A stretch of 48,443 nt of DNA from Hepatobacter sp965661165 (GTDB lineage Bacteria > Pseudomonadota > Alphaproteobacteria > Holosporales > Hepatobacteraceae): positions 1-48,443 of the forward strand of contig CBFICL010000003.1 in the NCBI GenBank assembly GCA_965661165.1, read 5' to 3'. Under the pieces are notes generated by a model that was not told the DNA's origin, made no database searches, and saw only the letters and a program-made list of their open reading frames with translations. Both the position numbers and the translations under genes were made by a program. How positions within the stretch are numbered: position 1 is the stretch's first letter; each line of letters begins with the position of its first letter. Shown here one piece after another: positions 1 to 7,529 of the stretch.

Positions 1-316
1 ACATACAGCTGGAAGCCATGAAAAGGCTCAGTGATGATAAAACATAGGGAGGGAGACTCAAGTGTGGGCGCCTTGCACGTGGGCGCGGGTGCTTATCGCC
101 CTGACGTGGGGGCCACGCCTGTATACTTTTTTTGTGTAGCACCTTGCGTTTTCTTGCGCAGAGCCCTTGTTTGCTGCGCCTAAAGAGATCTTGGGATGCG
201 GCCACCTCCTTTTTCACCTATCATTTTTGCGCATGCACAGCACAGGTGCATAGATGTCACTTTTTTGAAGAAAATACGTTAAGTGACTGTATTTAAAGGT
301 TTTTTTTACACAAAAA

Positions 317-340
317 AGAGATTCTATAAAGAGAATCTCT
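317..340 (-). repeat. 8-bp inverted repeat, possible minus-strand terminator
   Basis: Perfect 8-bp arms AGAGATTC (317-324) and GAATCTCT (333-340) flank an 8-nt loop. Read on the minus strand the hairpin is followed by a run of T, as in an intrinsic terminator. No minus-strand gene lies to the right to be terminated, so its role is unclear. Confidence 0.35.
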
Positions 341-582
341 GCATAACCCTTTGACTGTTTTTATGGCTATGTTTTGTACTGCATTTGACCGCCATCCCAT
401 GCGCGCCTTTGCGTGGCATCGTATGTGGTGTCTTTCAGGGTTTTCGTGCGCCCATCATGCCACAAGGTATGCCCTGCTCTTAATGTTATTCGCTTTTTCT
501 TCGCTTGTGACGCTGCTCACCAATGACCCCCCCTACACCTGTGTGTACCTGGCTTTCCTGGGGTGGACACCGCTTTTTTTTC

Positions 583-613
583 TTGATTTTACCCACCAAA
601 TTCGTTTAGATAA
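583..613 (+). promoter_or_regulatory. Weak candidate promoter for dnaK
   Basis: TTGATT at 583-588 and TAGATA at 607-612 are separated by 18 bases, which would give a leader of about 95 nt before dnaK. The -10 match is poor, and no clear heat-shock sigma-32 promoter was found, so this is only a candidate. Confidence 0.25.
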
Positions 614-712
614 GCACGTACCTTTTGGCCATAAGGGCAGGAGGTGTATTGTATCAAAACAAAGGATCTTAGGGTTGCTGCAAAGGACCCCGAGTTTGCT
701 GAAGGAGAACAT

Positions 713-2659
713 ATGAGCACGAATCGCGTTGTTGGCATAGACCTTGGGACCACCAATAGTTGTGTGGCCATGATGGTCGATGGAAAACCCAAAGTTTTAG
801 AAAATGCGGAAGGGGATCGCACGACCCCCTCTGTAGCGGCATTCACCAAAGACGGCAAGCGGGTGGTGGGGCAACCGGCCAAACGACAGGCCGTCACCAA
901 CCCGGACAACACCTTTTATAGCATCAAACGCCTGATTGGCCGGCCGTATGATGATGCCATCACCCAAAAAGATAAAGAGCTGGTGGCCTACAAGATTGTC
1001 AAGAGCGACAAAGGGGATGCCTGGGTAGAAGCCAACGGCAAGCCCTATAGCCCCAGCGAGATTAGCTCGTACATCCTTCAAAAAATGAAGGAAACGGCGG
1101 AAAAACACACGAATGGCCCTGTCACCCAGGCTGTGATCACGGTGCCGGCTTATTTCAACGATGCTCAGCGACAAGCCACCAAAGACGCAGGCAAAATTGC
1201 CGGTCTTGAGGTGCTGCGCATCATTAACGAACCCACGGCGGCGGCCCTGGCCTATGGCCTTGAAAAGAACAAGGGCGGCAAGGTGGCTGTGTATGACTTA
1301 GGCGGCGGCACCTTTGACGTCTCTATTCTTGACATCGGAGAGGGTGTGTTTGAAGTGCTCTCCACCAACGGTGACACCTTTTTGGGCGGTGAAGATTTTG
1401 ACCAAGCCATCATCGACTTTTTAGCCGATACATTTAAAAACGAAAACGACATTGATCTTCGCAAGGACCGCATGGCCCTTCAACGCCTGAAAGAAGCGGC
1501 TGAGAAGGCAAAGATTGAGCTTTCTAGCACAGAAGAAACAGATATCAACCTTCCCTTTATCACGGCTGATCAAAACGGCCCCAAGCATCTTCAGGTCAAG
1601 CTTACACGCGCCAAACTTGAGAGTTTGGTAGATAAGTTGATTCAGCGCACCCTGGTGCCCTGTGAGAAGGCCCTGAAAGATGCCAAGCTGAACAAAGGGG
1701 ACATCACCGAGGTCATTTTGGTGGGCGGCATGACGCGTATGCCCAAAATTCAAGAAACGGTGAAAGCCTTTTTTGGCCGTACGCCGCACACAGGGGTGAA
1801 TCCCGATGAGGTGGTGGCCATTGGCGCTGCCATTCAGGCCGGCGTATTGCAAGGTGATGTGAAGGATGTGGTGCTGCTCGACGTCACCCCTCTTTCCTTG
1901 GGCATTGAAACCTTAGGCGGTGTGTTTACCAAACTGATTGAGCGCAACACCACCATTCCCACCAAGAAATCGCAAACATTTTCCACCGCTGAGGACAACC
2001 AGCCCGCTGTGACCATTCGTGTTTTTCAAGGTGAACGTGAAATGGCCGTGGATAACAAGCTCTTGGGACAGTTTGACTTGGTGGGTCTACCTGAAGCGCC
2101 GCGCGGGATGCCTCAAATTGAAGTGACGTTTGATATTGACGCCAACGGCATTGTGCACGTGTCAGCCAAAGATAAAGCCACGGGTAAAGAACAGCAGATC
2201 CGCATCCAATCCTCAGGCGGGCTTTCAGAAGAAGACATTGAGAAAATGGTTCGTGACGCTGAACAACACGCTGAAGAAGACAAAAAACGGCGTGCCCTTG
2301 TGGAGGTAAAAAACCAAGCGGAAAGCCTGGCCCACACCACAGAGAAAAACCTTAAAGAACATGGGGATGCCCTTGAGGACGCGGATAAAGAAGCCATCAC
2401 CACAGCGTTGGAAGACGTGAAAAAGAATCTTGAAAACCAGGATGTGGACGCGGATACGCTGAAGAAAGCCGTGGAAGAGCTTACGCAAAAGTCGATGAAA
2501 TTGGCCGAGGTCATGTATAAGGCCGAGCAAGAGAAAGCCAAGGCCTCTTCAGATGATGCGACATCTGACGACACTTCTGAGCAAGAAAAGCCTGAAGAAA
2601 AAGTGGTGGACGCTGACTTTGAAGATGTCTCTAATAATAAAAAAGCCGATGGCGCTTAA
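713..2659 (+). CDS. dnaK: Chaperone DnaK (Hsp70)
   Basis: DnaK is the ATP-dependent cytosolic Hsp70 that binds unfolded polypeptides together with DnaJ and GrpE. The product is 648 aa, the usual length. The ATPase domain shows the phosphate-1 motif IDLGTTNS (about residues 8-15), the phosphate-2 region YDLGGGTFDVSIL and the adenosine motif GGMTRMPKIQ. The substrate-binding domain and a helical lid follow, and the tail is acidic with a DADFEDV-type end. I chose ATG 713 because AAGGAG lies just upstream and the conserved start MSTNRVVGIDLG begins there; the frame stays open 23 codons further upstream without a site. dnaJ does not follow, unlike in many alphaproteobacteria. A strong terminator follows, so the gene is probably monocistronic. 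Confidence 0.98.
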   Translation: MSTNRVVGIDLGTTNSCVAMMVDGKPKVLENAEGDRTTPSVAAFTKDGKRVVGQPAKRQAVTNPDNTFYSIKRLIGRPYDDAITQKDKELVAYKIVKSDKGDAWVEANGKPYSPSEISSYILQKMKETAEKHTNGPVTQAVITVPAYFNDAQRQATKDAGKIAGLEVLRIINEPTAAALAYGLEKNKGGKVAVYDLGGGTFDVSILDIGEGVFEVLSTNGDTFLGGEDFDQAIIDFLADTFKNENDIDLRKDRMALQRLKEAAEKAKIELSSTEETDINLPFITADQNGPKHLQVKLTRAKLESLVDKLIQRTLVPCEKALKDAKLNKGDITEVILVGGMTRMPKIQETVKAFFGRTPHTGVNPDEVVAIGAAIQAGVLQGDVKDVVLLDVTPLSLGIETLGGVFTKLIERNTTIPTKKSQTFSTAEDNQPAVTIRVFQGEREMAVDNKLLGQFDLVGLPEAPRGMPQIEVTFDIDANGIVHVSAKDKATGKEQQIRIQSSGGLSEEDIEKMVRDAEQHAEEDKKRRALVEVKNQAESLAHTTEKNLKEHGDALEDADKEAITTALEDVKKNLENQDVDADTLKKAVEELTQKSMKLAEVMYKAEQEKAKASSDDATSDDTSEQEKPEEKVVDADFEDVSNNKKADGA

Positions 2660-2755
2660 GGGACAGAGGCACGAACAACGCCACATTCCTTTGGTTGACC
2701 CCTTGAGCAGCGTGTCTCTCGAGCAAGCCAACCTGATTGGTTATATAACCCTGGT

Positions 2756-2794
2756 GAGAGCCTTCCTTCCCTAAGGGAGGCTCTTCTTCTTTTC
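2756..2794 (+). terminator. Rho-independent terminator of dnaK
   Basis: The arms AGAGCC and GGCTCT enclose an inner TCCC/GGGA pairing, and a T-rich tract (TTCTTCTTTT) follows. It lies about 100 nt after the dnaK stop on the same strand, with nothing else to terminate. Confidence 0.75.
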
Positions 2795-3079
2795 AGTGCA
2801 GGGCTTGTTGCTCTGGCCTTTGCCCCACCAGTTATTTTAGAGACTCGCGCGCACGCAGCCCCTCTCATAGAGACCCGCGATCGTGCGTTGGGTCATCAGG
2901 ACACGCGTTTTGGTGAGAAAAAAGCGACCTTATCGTCCACGCGCTCTCTCCACGACACCATCGATGCACACGCCCCTCAATGACAAGTCATCTTTATGGT
3001 CAATCTTTTGCGCCCCCCCCCAAAACAAAAACGAATCTTGTAGAAACTGTTTATTTTACCCTTAACCCCATAAAAACAT

Positions 3080-3099
3080 TGTTTTTGCATGCAAAAACA
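3080..3099. repeat. Perfect 20-bp palindrome
   Basis: The sequence is self-complementary over 20 bases, centred on GCATGC and flanked by T5/A5 tracts. It has no T-run typical of a terminator. A dimeric DNA-binding protein site or a cruciform are the plausible readings; neither is shown. Confidence 0.8.
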
Positions 3100-3289
3100 T
3101 TGCGTCAAAACAAGCATAGCCCTAGAATGAGCTTTATTTACAGTCAACGTCGCTTTTTTACTGTCATTGTTTTTGTCACAAATAAGTCTAAAAATTATAA
3201 TAAAAAAGAGAATAAAAAATGATGTAGCCTTTATTAGAGAATCAAAAAGCATAAATTTTGTCATTAAAATACTAAAAATTATATTTTTC

Positions 3290-3318
3290 TTGAAATATAA
3301 CTTTATTAATAATAAAAA
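3290..3318 (+). promoter_or_regulatory. Weak candidate promoter for the micro-ORF/ihfB unit
   Basis: TTGAAA at 3290-3295 and TAAAAA at 3313-3318 are 17 bases apart, upstream of the ribosome site at about 3328. In such AT-rich DNA chance matches are common. Confidence 0.25.
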
Positions 3319-3336
3319 CAGACTATAAGGAAAAAC

Positions 3337-3435
3337 ATGTCGTTTTTTTCAGAAAAACAGAAAACAATAGAGGTATGGTTCGTTTTGGCATTCTTTTTTC
3401 ATAATATTCTGGTCAAACTCTTGTCACAAAAGTAG
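3337..3435 (+). CDS. Candidate 32-aa membrane micro-protein upstream of ihfB
   Basis: An ATG at 3337 sits 7 bases after AAGGA, an excellent ribosome site, and the frame runs 32 codons to TAG at 3433-3435. The peptide begins MSFFSEKQKTIEVW and continues with a hydrophobic, Phe-rich stretch (about residues 13-29) that could span the membrane. It ends 12 bases before ihfB, so the two would be co-transcribed and perhaps translationally coupled. I recognise no family. It could be a real small protein or a leader peptide affecting ihfB expression; chance is not excluded because the region is AT-rich. Confidence 0.4.
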   Translation: MSFFSEKQKTIEVWFVLAFFFHNILVKLLSQK

Positions 3436-3447
3436 GGGGTTTTTTTT

Positions 3448-3738
3448 ATGACTCGCTCAGATCTGATAAATCGACTTTGTCAACTGCACCCAGAAATGGA
3501 CCACCAACTCATTGAAGGTGCTGTTTCTATTTTTTTTCTGGAAATTGTCAGCACACTTCAACGCGATGATCGCGTTGAGCTTCGTGGACTTGGCAGCTTT
3601 TGTTTACGCAAACGTGAAAAACGCATGGCACGCAATCCCAAAACAGGGGAACCCGTGCCCGTAGAAGAAAAGTGGATTCCCTTTTTTAAGGCTGGCAAAA
3701 AGTTGCGCGTGGCGATTAATCAAAAATCATCGTCCTAA
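3448..3738 (+). CDS. ihfB: Integration host factor beta subunit-like HU-family protein
   Basis: This is a 96-aa nucleoid protein of the HU/IHF family, which bends DNA as a dimer in recombination, replication and transcription. The sequence starts MTRSDLINRL as in IhfB and carries ELRGLGSF and the DNA-contacting arm RNPKTGEPV, followed by the PFFKAGKKLR tail. The RNPKTG arm and the MT(K/R)S(D/E)LI start favour IhfB over HU, although partner ihfA is not in the window. AGGGGG lies 9 bases before the ATG. The stretch upstream is AT-rich, and a micro-ORF ends 12 bases before the start. Confidence 0.88.
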   Translation: MTRSDLINRLCQLHPEMDHQLIEGAVSIFFLEIVSTLQRDDRVELRGLGSFCLRKREKRMARNPKTGEPVPVEEKWIPFFKAGKKLRVAINQKSSS

Positions 3739-3775
3739 CCCGCGTATCACGATTTGTTTCCTTTTGTTCTCGCGC

Positions 3776-3800
3776 ACCTGCATGTTAAAAACCTGCATGT
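3776..3800. repeat. 10-bp direct repeat
   Basis: ACCTGCATGT occurs at 3776-3785 and again at 3791-3800, separated by TAAAA. Both copies are identical. Confidence 0.8.
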
Positions 3801-3851
3801 GAGGACGGGTTTGCGCGTGCCCACGTTGATAAGCCAGAAGCTCAAGGCCTA

Positions 3852-3887
3852 CGATAAAGGTTGTGGCACCGATAAGGGTTGTGGCGT
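3852..3887. repeat. 18-bp tandem duplication
   Basis: Two abutting 18-base copies beginning CGATAA(A/G)GGTTGTGGC occupy 3852-3869 and 3870-3887 and differ at only a few bases. It looks like a recent slippage or duplication event. Confidence 0.8.
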
Positions 3888-4009
3888 TCTCTTCTTTCTT
3901 GTAGGATGTTTTTGTTTTTTTTAGACAAAATTATCTGAGGCTCTGTGCAGTACACATCACCCACCATAAGAACCGTGGTGGCGTTTCTCCCGATCAAAAG
4001 AAGTATACC

Positions 4010-4081
4010 CTTGGACACGTCCTTGAGCATATCCTTGGGCGCCGTCTTGAACACACACCTTGACACACCCTTGGTCTTGAG
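4010..4081. repeat. Degenerate ~12-bp tandem repeat, about six units
   Basis: CTTG recurs at 4010, 4022, 4034, 4046, 4059, 4070 and 4076, that is with steps of 12, 12, 12, 13, 11 and 6. The unit is roughly CTTG-R-N-CAC-N-Y-C. It ends about 35 bases before the ntrY start, so it may be a decayed minisatellite or a series of phased binding sites. Confidence 0.65.
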
Positions 4082-4117
4082 CACAGGCGCCAAGGCACGG
4101 GCTCAGACCGCACACCC

Positions 4118-6094
4118 ATGATGTATGATGCCCGGCACCACACAGTTAGCCATAGTGCACAACGAAAGGCCACACATAAAGCCCCATCGCTTCACCAAAA
4201 GATTGTACAATTTTTTATTTCCCTGATTGCCCCGCCCTTTCTTTTCTTGGCCATCTTTTTATCTATCTTTTTCCACCTCGCCACCAGCACGTGGTTTGAT
4301 AAAAAAGTCACAGGCGCCATTTTAGAGGCCCAAAAAATCACCAAGGCCTATCTCAATGAACACAAAGCCGTTATTCGGCAAAATGTTGATTTGTTTACCC
4401 AAGATATCAAAGACGCCTTGCCTCATATTATCCACAATCCCTTTGTATTAAACAAATTCCTCACCCTGCAGGTGGGATTGCGGAGCTTAAGTGGTGCCAT
4501 CCTCCTGAACCGTGAAGGGAATATCCTAGGGAAATCTCAATTTGTCTTGGGTCTTGAGCCCTATCAAAAAAAAGAGGCCGCCACTTGGCCAGAAGCCCCA
4601 ACAGAGCAAGACCATACTTACAAGACCTCTATCCACATCAATCAAAAAAAGACCATGTTCATCACCACAAGTGTGATCAACCCTGATGTCTTGCTGATAA
4701 CCAGTCGCCGCATTGACCCAGACGTTCTTAACAACATTCATAGGACACAAAAGGCATTCCATGCCTATTCCCAGCTGATCAAACACCGCGAAACCATGAT
4801 TTTGTGCTTTGTGTTTTTTTTCATTCTATTGATGTGCCTCACGCTGGGCATGGCCATTTTGTGGGGCCTGCGCCTCTCGCGGATCATCCTCATCCCCATC
4901 CACAGTTTGATTCATGATGCAAGAGCCATCTGCGCCGGCCGGTTTTCCTTAAACAAACAAGCGCTCTCCCCCCAAACGCCTGATGAGCTGGCCTTGCTGT
5001 ACCAAACGTTTAGAAACATGGCCGCCGACCTCTTTCATCAGCAAAAGGAACTCAAAAAAGCGTATAACGAACTCACCAAACGTCACCACATGTTGAAAAG
5101 CATTTTGGCCAGCATATCGTCAGGGGTGTTGGTATTGAATCACCAAAAAAAAGTGACGCTCACCAACAAAAAAGCACGCACCCTCTTGAACATGAGCCAC
5201 AAAAAGCTTCAAACAACATGTTTTGAAGACATCTTTCCGGGTGGCGGACAGGTCATAGAAAACGCGGATGCTAACTGTCAGCAACTCTCTCTGACTGTTG
5301 GTGGACAAAACTTGATTGTGAAAGTGCAGGCCACGGCCCTAGGCGGCGGCAAAACATTGGTCACTTTTGAAGACATGACTGCGTTCATTAACAATCAAAA
5401 ACAAGCCACCTGGATTGACGTGGCACGTTATCTCACCCACGAAATACGCAACCCTCTCACCCCCATACAGCTATCCGCAGAAAGAATTGGCAAACTGCTC
5501 ACACACACCCCGTGCGATATTCCCAAAATTAGTCACTCTATTGACATCATCATCAGACAGGTCACGCACCTCAGCCACTTGCTTAAAGAATTTTTCGTGT
5601 TTGCCAAACCCCCTCTTGCCCACAAAGAGTGGGTCGATGTTGTACCCCTCATTCACCAAATCATGGAGCTCAAAAAGGCCATGGCGCCCACCATTGTGTG
5701 GGAACTGCACGGCCCCACCTCCCTTCAGCTTTATTGCAACCCTCAACAGATCCAGCAGGTGTTTTTGAATATTCTCAGGAACTCCGTGGAATCCATTCAA
5801 GAAAAAAGCGCCACATGCACCATGCAGGGCACGATTCATATTGAGGTGAAACAAGGGCCTGATCATACAACCATCTGCATCTCAGACAATGGGCTGGGCC
5901 TTGATGCGTCTTTCCAAGATCAGATGCTTGAACCTTACGTCACGAAAAAAAACAAAGGCATGGGTCTGGGCCTGGCCATTGCCAACAAAATTATTCAAGA
6001 ACATCAAGGCACCATTCGCATGACACGTCATGCCTCGGGTGGTGCTCAGTCTATCCTGTGCTTTCCCCAGAACAAACATGTCCGATCTGCTTGA
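4118..6094 (+). CDS. ntrY: Sensor histidine kinase NtrY
   Basis: This is the inner-membrane sensor of the NtrYX two-component system, linked to nitrogen and redox control in alphaproteobacteria. Two membrane segments (about residues 32-55 and 227-251) bracket a 170-residue periplasmic sensor region. A HAMP linker (about 252-305), a PAS-like domain (about 325-425) and the kinase core follow. The phospho-acceptor is H441 in YLTHEIRNPL, and the N-box NILRNSVESI and G-boxes DNGLGL and GMGLGLAI are intact, so it should be catalytically competent. At 658 aa it is shorter than many NtrY proteins (about 750), mainly at the N-terminus. The start (ATG ATG) has no evident ribosome site. ntrX follows after 55 bases. 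Confidence 0.95.
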   Translation: MMYDARHHTVSHSAQRKATHKAPSLHQKIVQFFISLIAPPFLFLAIFLSIFFHLATSTWFDKKVTGAILEAQKITKAYLNEHKAVIRQNVDLFTQDIKDALPHIIHNPFVLNKFLTLQVGLRSLSGAILLNREGNILGKSQFVLGLEPYQKKEAATWPEAPTEQDHTYKTSIHINQKKTMFITTSVINPDVLLITSRRIDPDVLNNIHRTQKAFHAYSQLIKHRETMILCFVFFFILLMCLTLGMAILWGLRLSRIILIPIHSLIHDARAICAGRFSLNKQALSPQTPDELALLYQTFRNMAADLFHQQKELKKAYNELTKRHHMLKSILASISSGVLVLNHQKKVTLTNKKARTLLNMSHKKLQTTCFEDIFPGGGQVIENADANCQQLSLTVGGQNLIVKVQATALGGGKTLVTFEDMTAFINNQKQATWIDVARYLTHEIRNPLTPIQLSAERIGKLLTHTPCDIPKISHSIDIIIRQVTHLSHLLKEFFVFAKPPLAHKEWVDVVPLIHQIMELKKAMAPTIVWELHGPTSLQLYCNPQQIQQVFLNILRNSVESIQEKSATCTMQGTIHIEVKQGPDHTTICISDNGLGLDASFQDQMLEPYVTKKNKGMGLGLAIANKIIQEHQGTIRMTRHASGGAQSILCFPQNKHVRSA

Positions 6095-6149
6095 TTTTTC
6101 GTCAAAAAAAGAACATTCTGCCGGGAAAAAGATCTTTTTTAGATAAATC

Positions 6150-7517
6150 ATGCCCCGCCCCCCCCTCCTAGTTGTGGATGATGAACCAGACATTTGCGCC
6201 ACCATCAAAGATCTGCTCGAAGATGCAGGGTACCAGGTATGTGCCACCCATTCAGCCCAAGAGGCCCTTAACGCCTTGGTTCGTTTGCCACCATTGGTGG
6301 TGTTGCTTGATGTGTGGCTTAAGGCTTCGGATGGTTTTTCTCTTCTCAAACGCCTCACACGCTCACACCCACACACGCCGGTCATTTTGATGAGTGGACA
6401 CGGCACCCTGGACATTGCGGCACAAGCCATTCAAAAAGGAGCCTACGATTTTATTGAAAAACCGTTTCATACCGATCGTCTTTTGCTCGCCATTCAGCGC
6501 GCACTGAGAGAAAAAAAATTACAGCACGACAGGCAAAGACTTACCACATACACCCAAGACACACCTCTGTTTGATCACACCAAAGGCTTGCGCGCTGTGC
6601 ACCATCATTGTGTGGCTCTGACGCGCCATATCCACGCCATGCTCATTGAAGGGGAAACGGGCACTGAAAAAAGCCGGCTCGCCCATTGGGTGCACACCCA
6701 TTCCCCCGAAACGGCCCATGGGCATTATGTGGAAGTCCATGCGCAAAACCTTGATCCCCACACCTTCGATGACACGTTTTTGGGGCGCGAGGAACCACAT
6801 TTTGGCCTCGAGCAGTGCGGTTTGGTGGACCATGCCTTTGCGGGCACCCTTGTGATCAAGCATGTGCACCATCTGCACCCGCGGATACAAAAAAAATTGA
6901 CACACCTGATTCAAACCATGACCTTTACACGTTCATCTGGCACGTCGCTTCCCCTGCAAACCCGCATCATCGCCACCACGAACACACCGCTTGATCGGGA
7001 GGTGGCGCGCAAAACATTGAGTCAGACACTGTACGACCGCCTCCAGATGCACCATGTGCGCATTCCCCCCTTGCGCATGCGGAAAAAAGACATTGGCGCC
7101 CTGGCGCATCACCATCTCCACATCCTATGCACGCGGTATGGACAAAAGCCACGAAGTTTCACGCCTGAGACTGTAACGGCCCTTGAAAGCTATGCGTGGC
7201 CGGGCAACACACGAGAGCTCAAAAATTACCTTGAACGGTGTCTTTTACTGACAGATCCGGATGATGAGGCCCCCTTTGTGTGCCCCCCTCCTGCGCTCAC
7301 ATCTCACCCCCATGCTGCCTCCTTCATCCATGACTATTTACGGATGCCGCTTAAACAGGCGCGGACCCACTTTGAAAAAAAATATTTAATGGCGCAAATT
7401 GAGCGGTTTGATGGCAATATACAAAAAACGTCACAATTTGTAGACATGGAACGCTCTGCACTTCATCGAAAAATACGTATGCTACGCTCAACAACAAAGA
7501 CTCAAAAAACAGGATAA
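6150..7517 (+). CDS. ntrX: Response regulator NtrX with degenerate AAA+ domain
   Basis: NtrX is the DNA-binding partner of NtrY. The receiver domain is intact, with acidic residues D10/D11, phospho-acceptor D54 in VVLLDVW, and K104 in EKPF. The central AAA+ domain is present but altered: the Walker A reads GETGTEKS (168-175), with Glu replacing the last Gly; Walker B has become GTLVIKHV, with no Asp-Glu; and the sigma-54-contacting GAFTGA loop is absent. The C-terminal Fis-type helix-turn-helix (GNIQKTSQFVDMERSALHRK) is well preserved. I infer a phosphorylation-controlled DNA binder that neither hydrolyses ATP nor activates sigma-54 RNA polymerase. trkA follows after 12 bases, giving the usual ntrY-ntrX-trkA order. 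Confidence 0.93.
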   Translation: MPRPPLLVVDDEPDICATIKDLLEDAGYQVCATHSAQEALNALVRLPPLVVLLDVWLKASDGFSLLKRLTRSHPHTPVILMSGHGTLDIAAQAIQKGAYDFIEKPFHTDRLLLAIQRALREKKLQHDRQRLTTYTQDTPLFDHTKGLRAVHHHCVALTRHIHAMLIEGETGTEKSRLAHWVHTHSPETAHGHYVEVHAQNLDPHTFDDTFLGREEPHFGLEQCGLVDHAFAGTLVIKHVHHLHPRIQKKLTHLIQTMTFTRSSGTSLPLQTRIIATTNTPLDREVARKTLSQTLYDRLQMHHVRIPPLRMRKKDIGALAHHHLHILCTRYGQKPRSFTPETVTALESYAWPGNTRELKNYLERCLLLTDPDDEAPFVCPPPALTSHPHAASFIHDYLRMPLKQARTHFEKKYLMAQIERFDGNIQKTSQFVDMERSALHRKIRMLRSTTKTQKTG

Positions 7518-7529
7518 GGAACAACATTC

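Larger units (their letters stand above)
1..712. other. Gene-free leader upstream of dnaK
   Basis: No convincing gene is visible here. A frame open from the left edge ends at a TAG at 45-47 and could be the last 14 codons of a gene outside the window, but that is too short to judge. An open frame at 351-716 starts with TTG, has no ribosome site and is rich in Trp, Cys and His; I do not call it. A hairpin at 317-340 and a weak promoter at 583-613 are listed separately. Confidence 0.5.
2795..3336. other. Gene-free, AT-rich gap between dnaK and ihfB
   Basis: The first 200 bases have ordinary composition. From about 3000 the sequence becomes strongly AT-rich with long A and T runs up to the micro-ORF at 3337. 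It holds a perfect 20-bp palindrome at 3080-3099 and a duplicated AAAAACATTG (3072-3081 with one arm overlapping, and 3093-3101). No RNA gene or credible protein gene was recognised. Confidence 0.5.
3739..4117. other. Repeat-rich gap between ihfB and ntrY
   Basis: No credible gene; an 83-codon minus-strand frame starting with TTG only reflects the repeats. Three separate short repeat families lie in this gap (3776-3800, 3852-3887 and 4010-4081). A 6-bp hairpin CCACCA/TGGTGG is also present at about 3961-3981. No terminator with a T-run after ihfB and no clear promoter for ntrY were found. Confidence 0.55.

Noticed and set aside
351..716. 121-codon open frame ending with an ATGA overlap at the dnaK start
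   Set aside because: It starts with TTG, has no ribosome site and an unusual Trp/Cys/His-rich composition. Any gene beginning ATGA produces such an overlap, so it is not evidence of coupling.
3842..4093. 83-codon minus-strand frame upstream of ntrY
   Set aside because: TTG start with no ribosome site; its amino-acid pattern merely mirrors the 12-base and 18-base DNA repeats.
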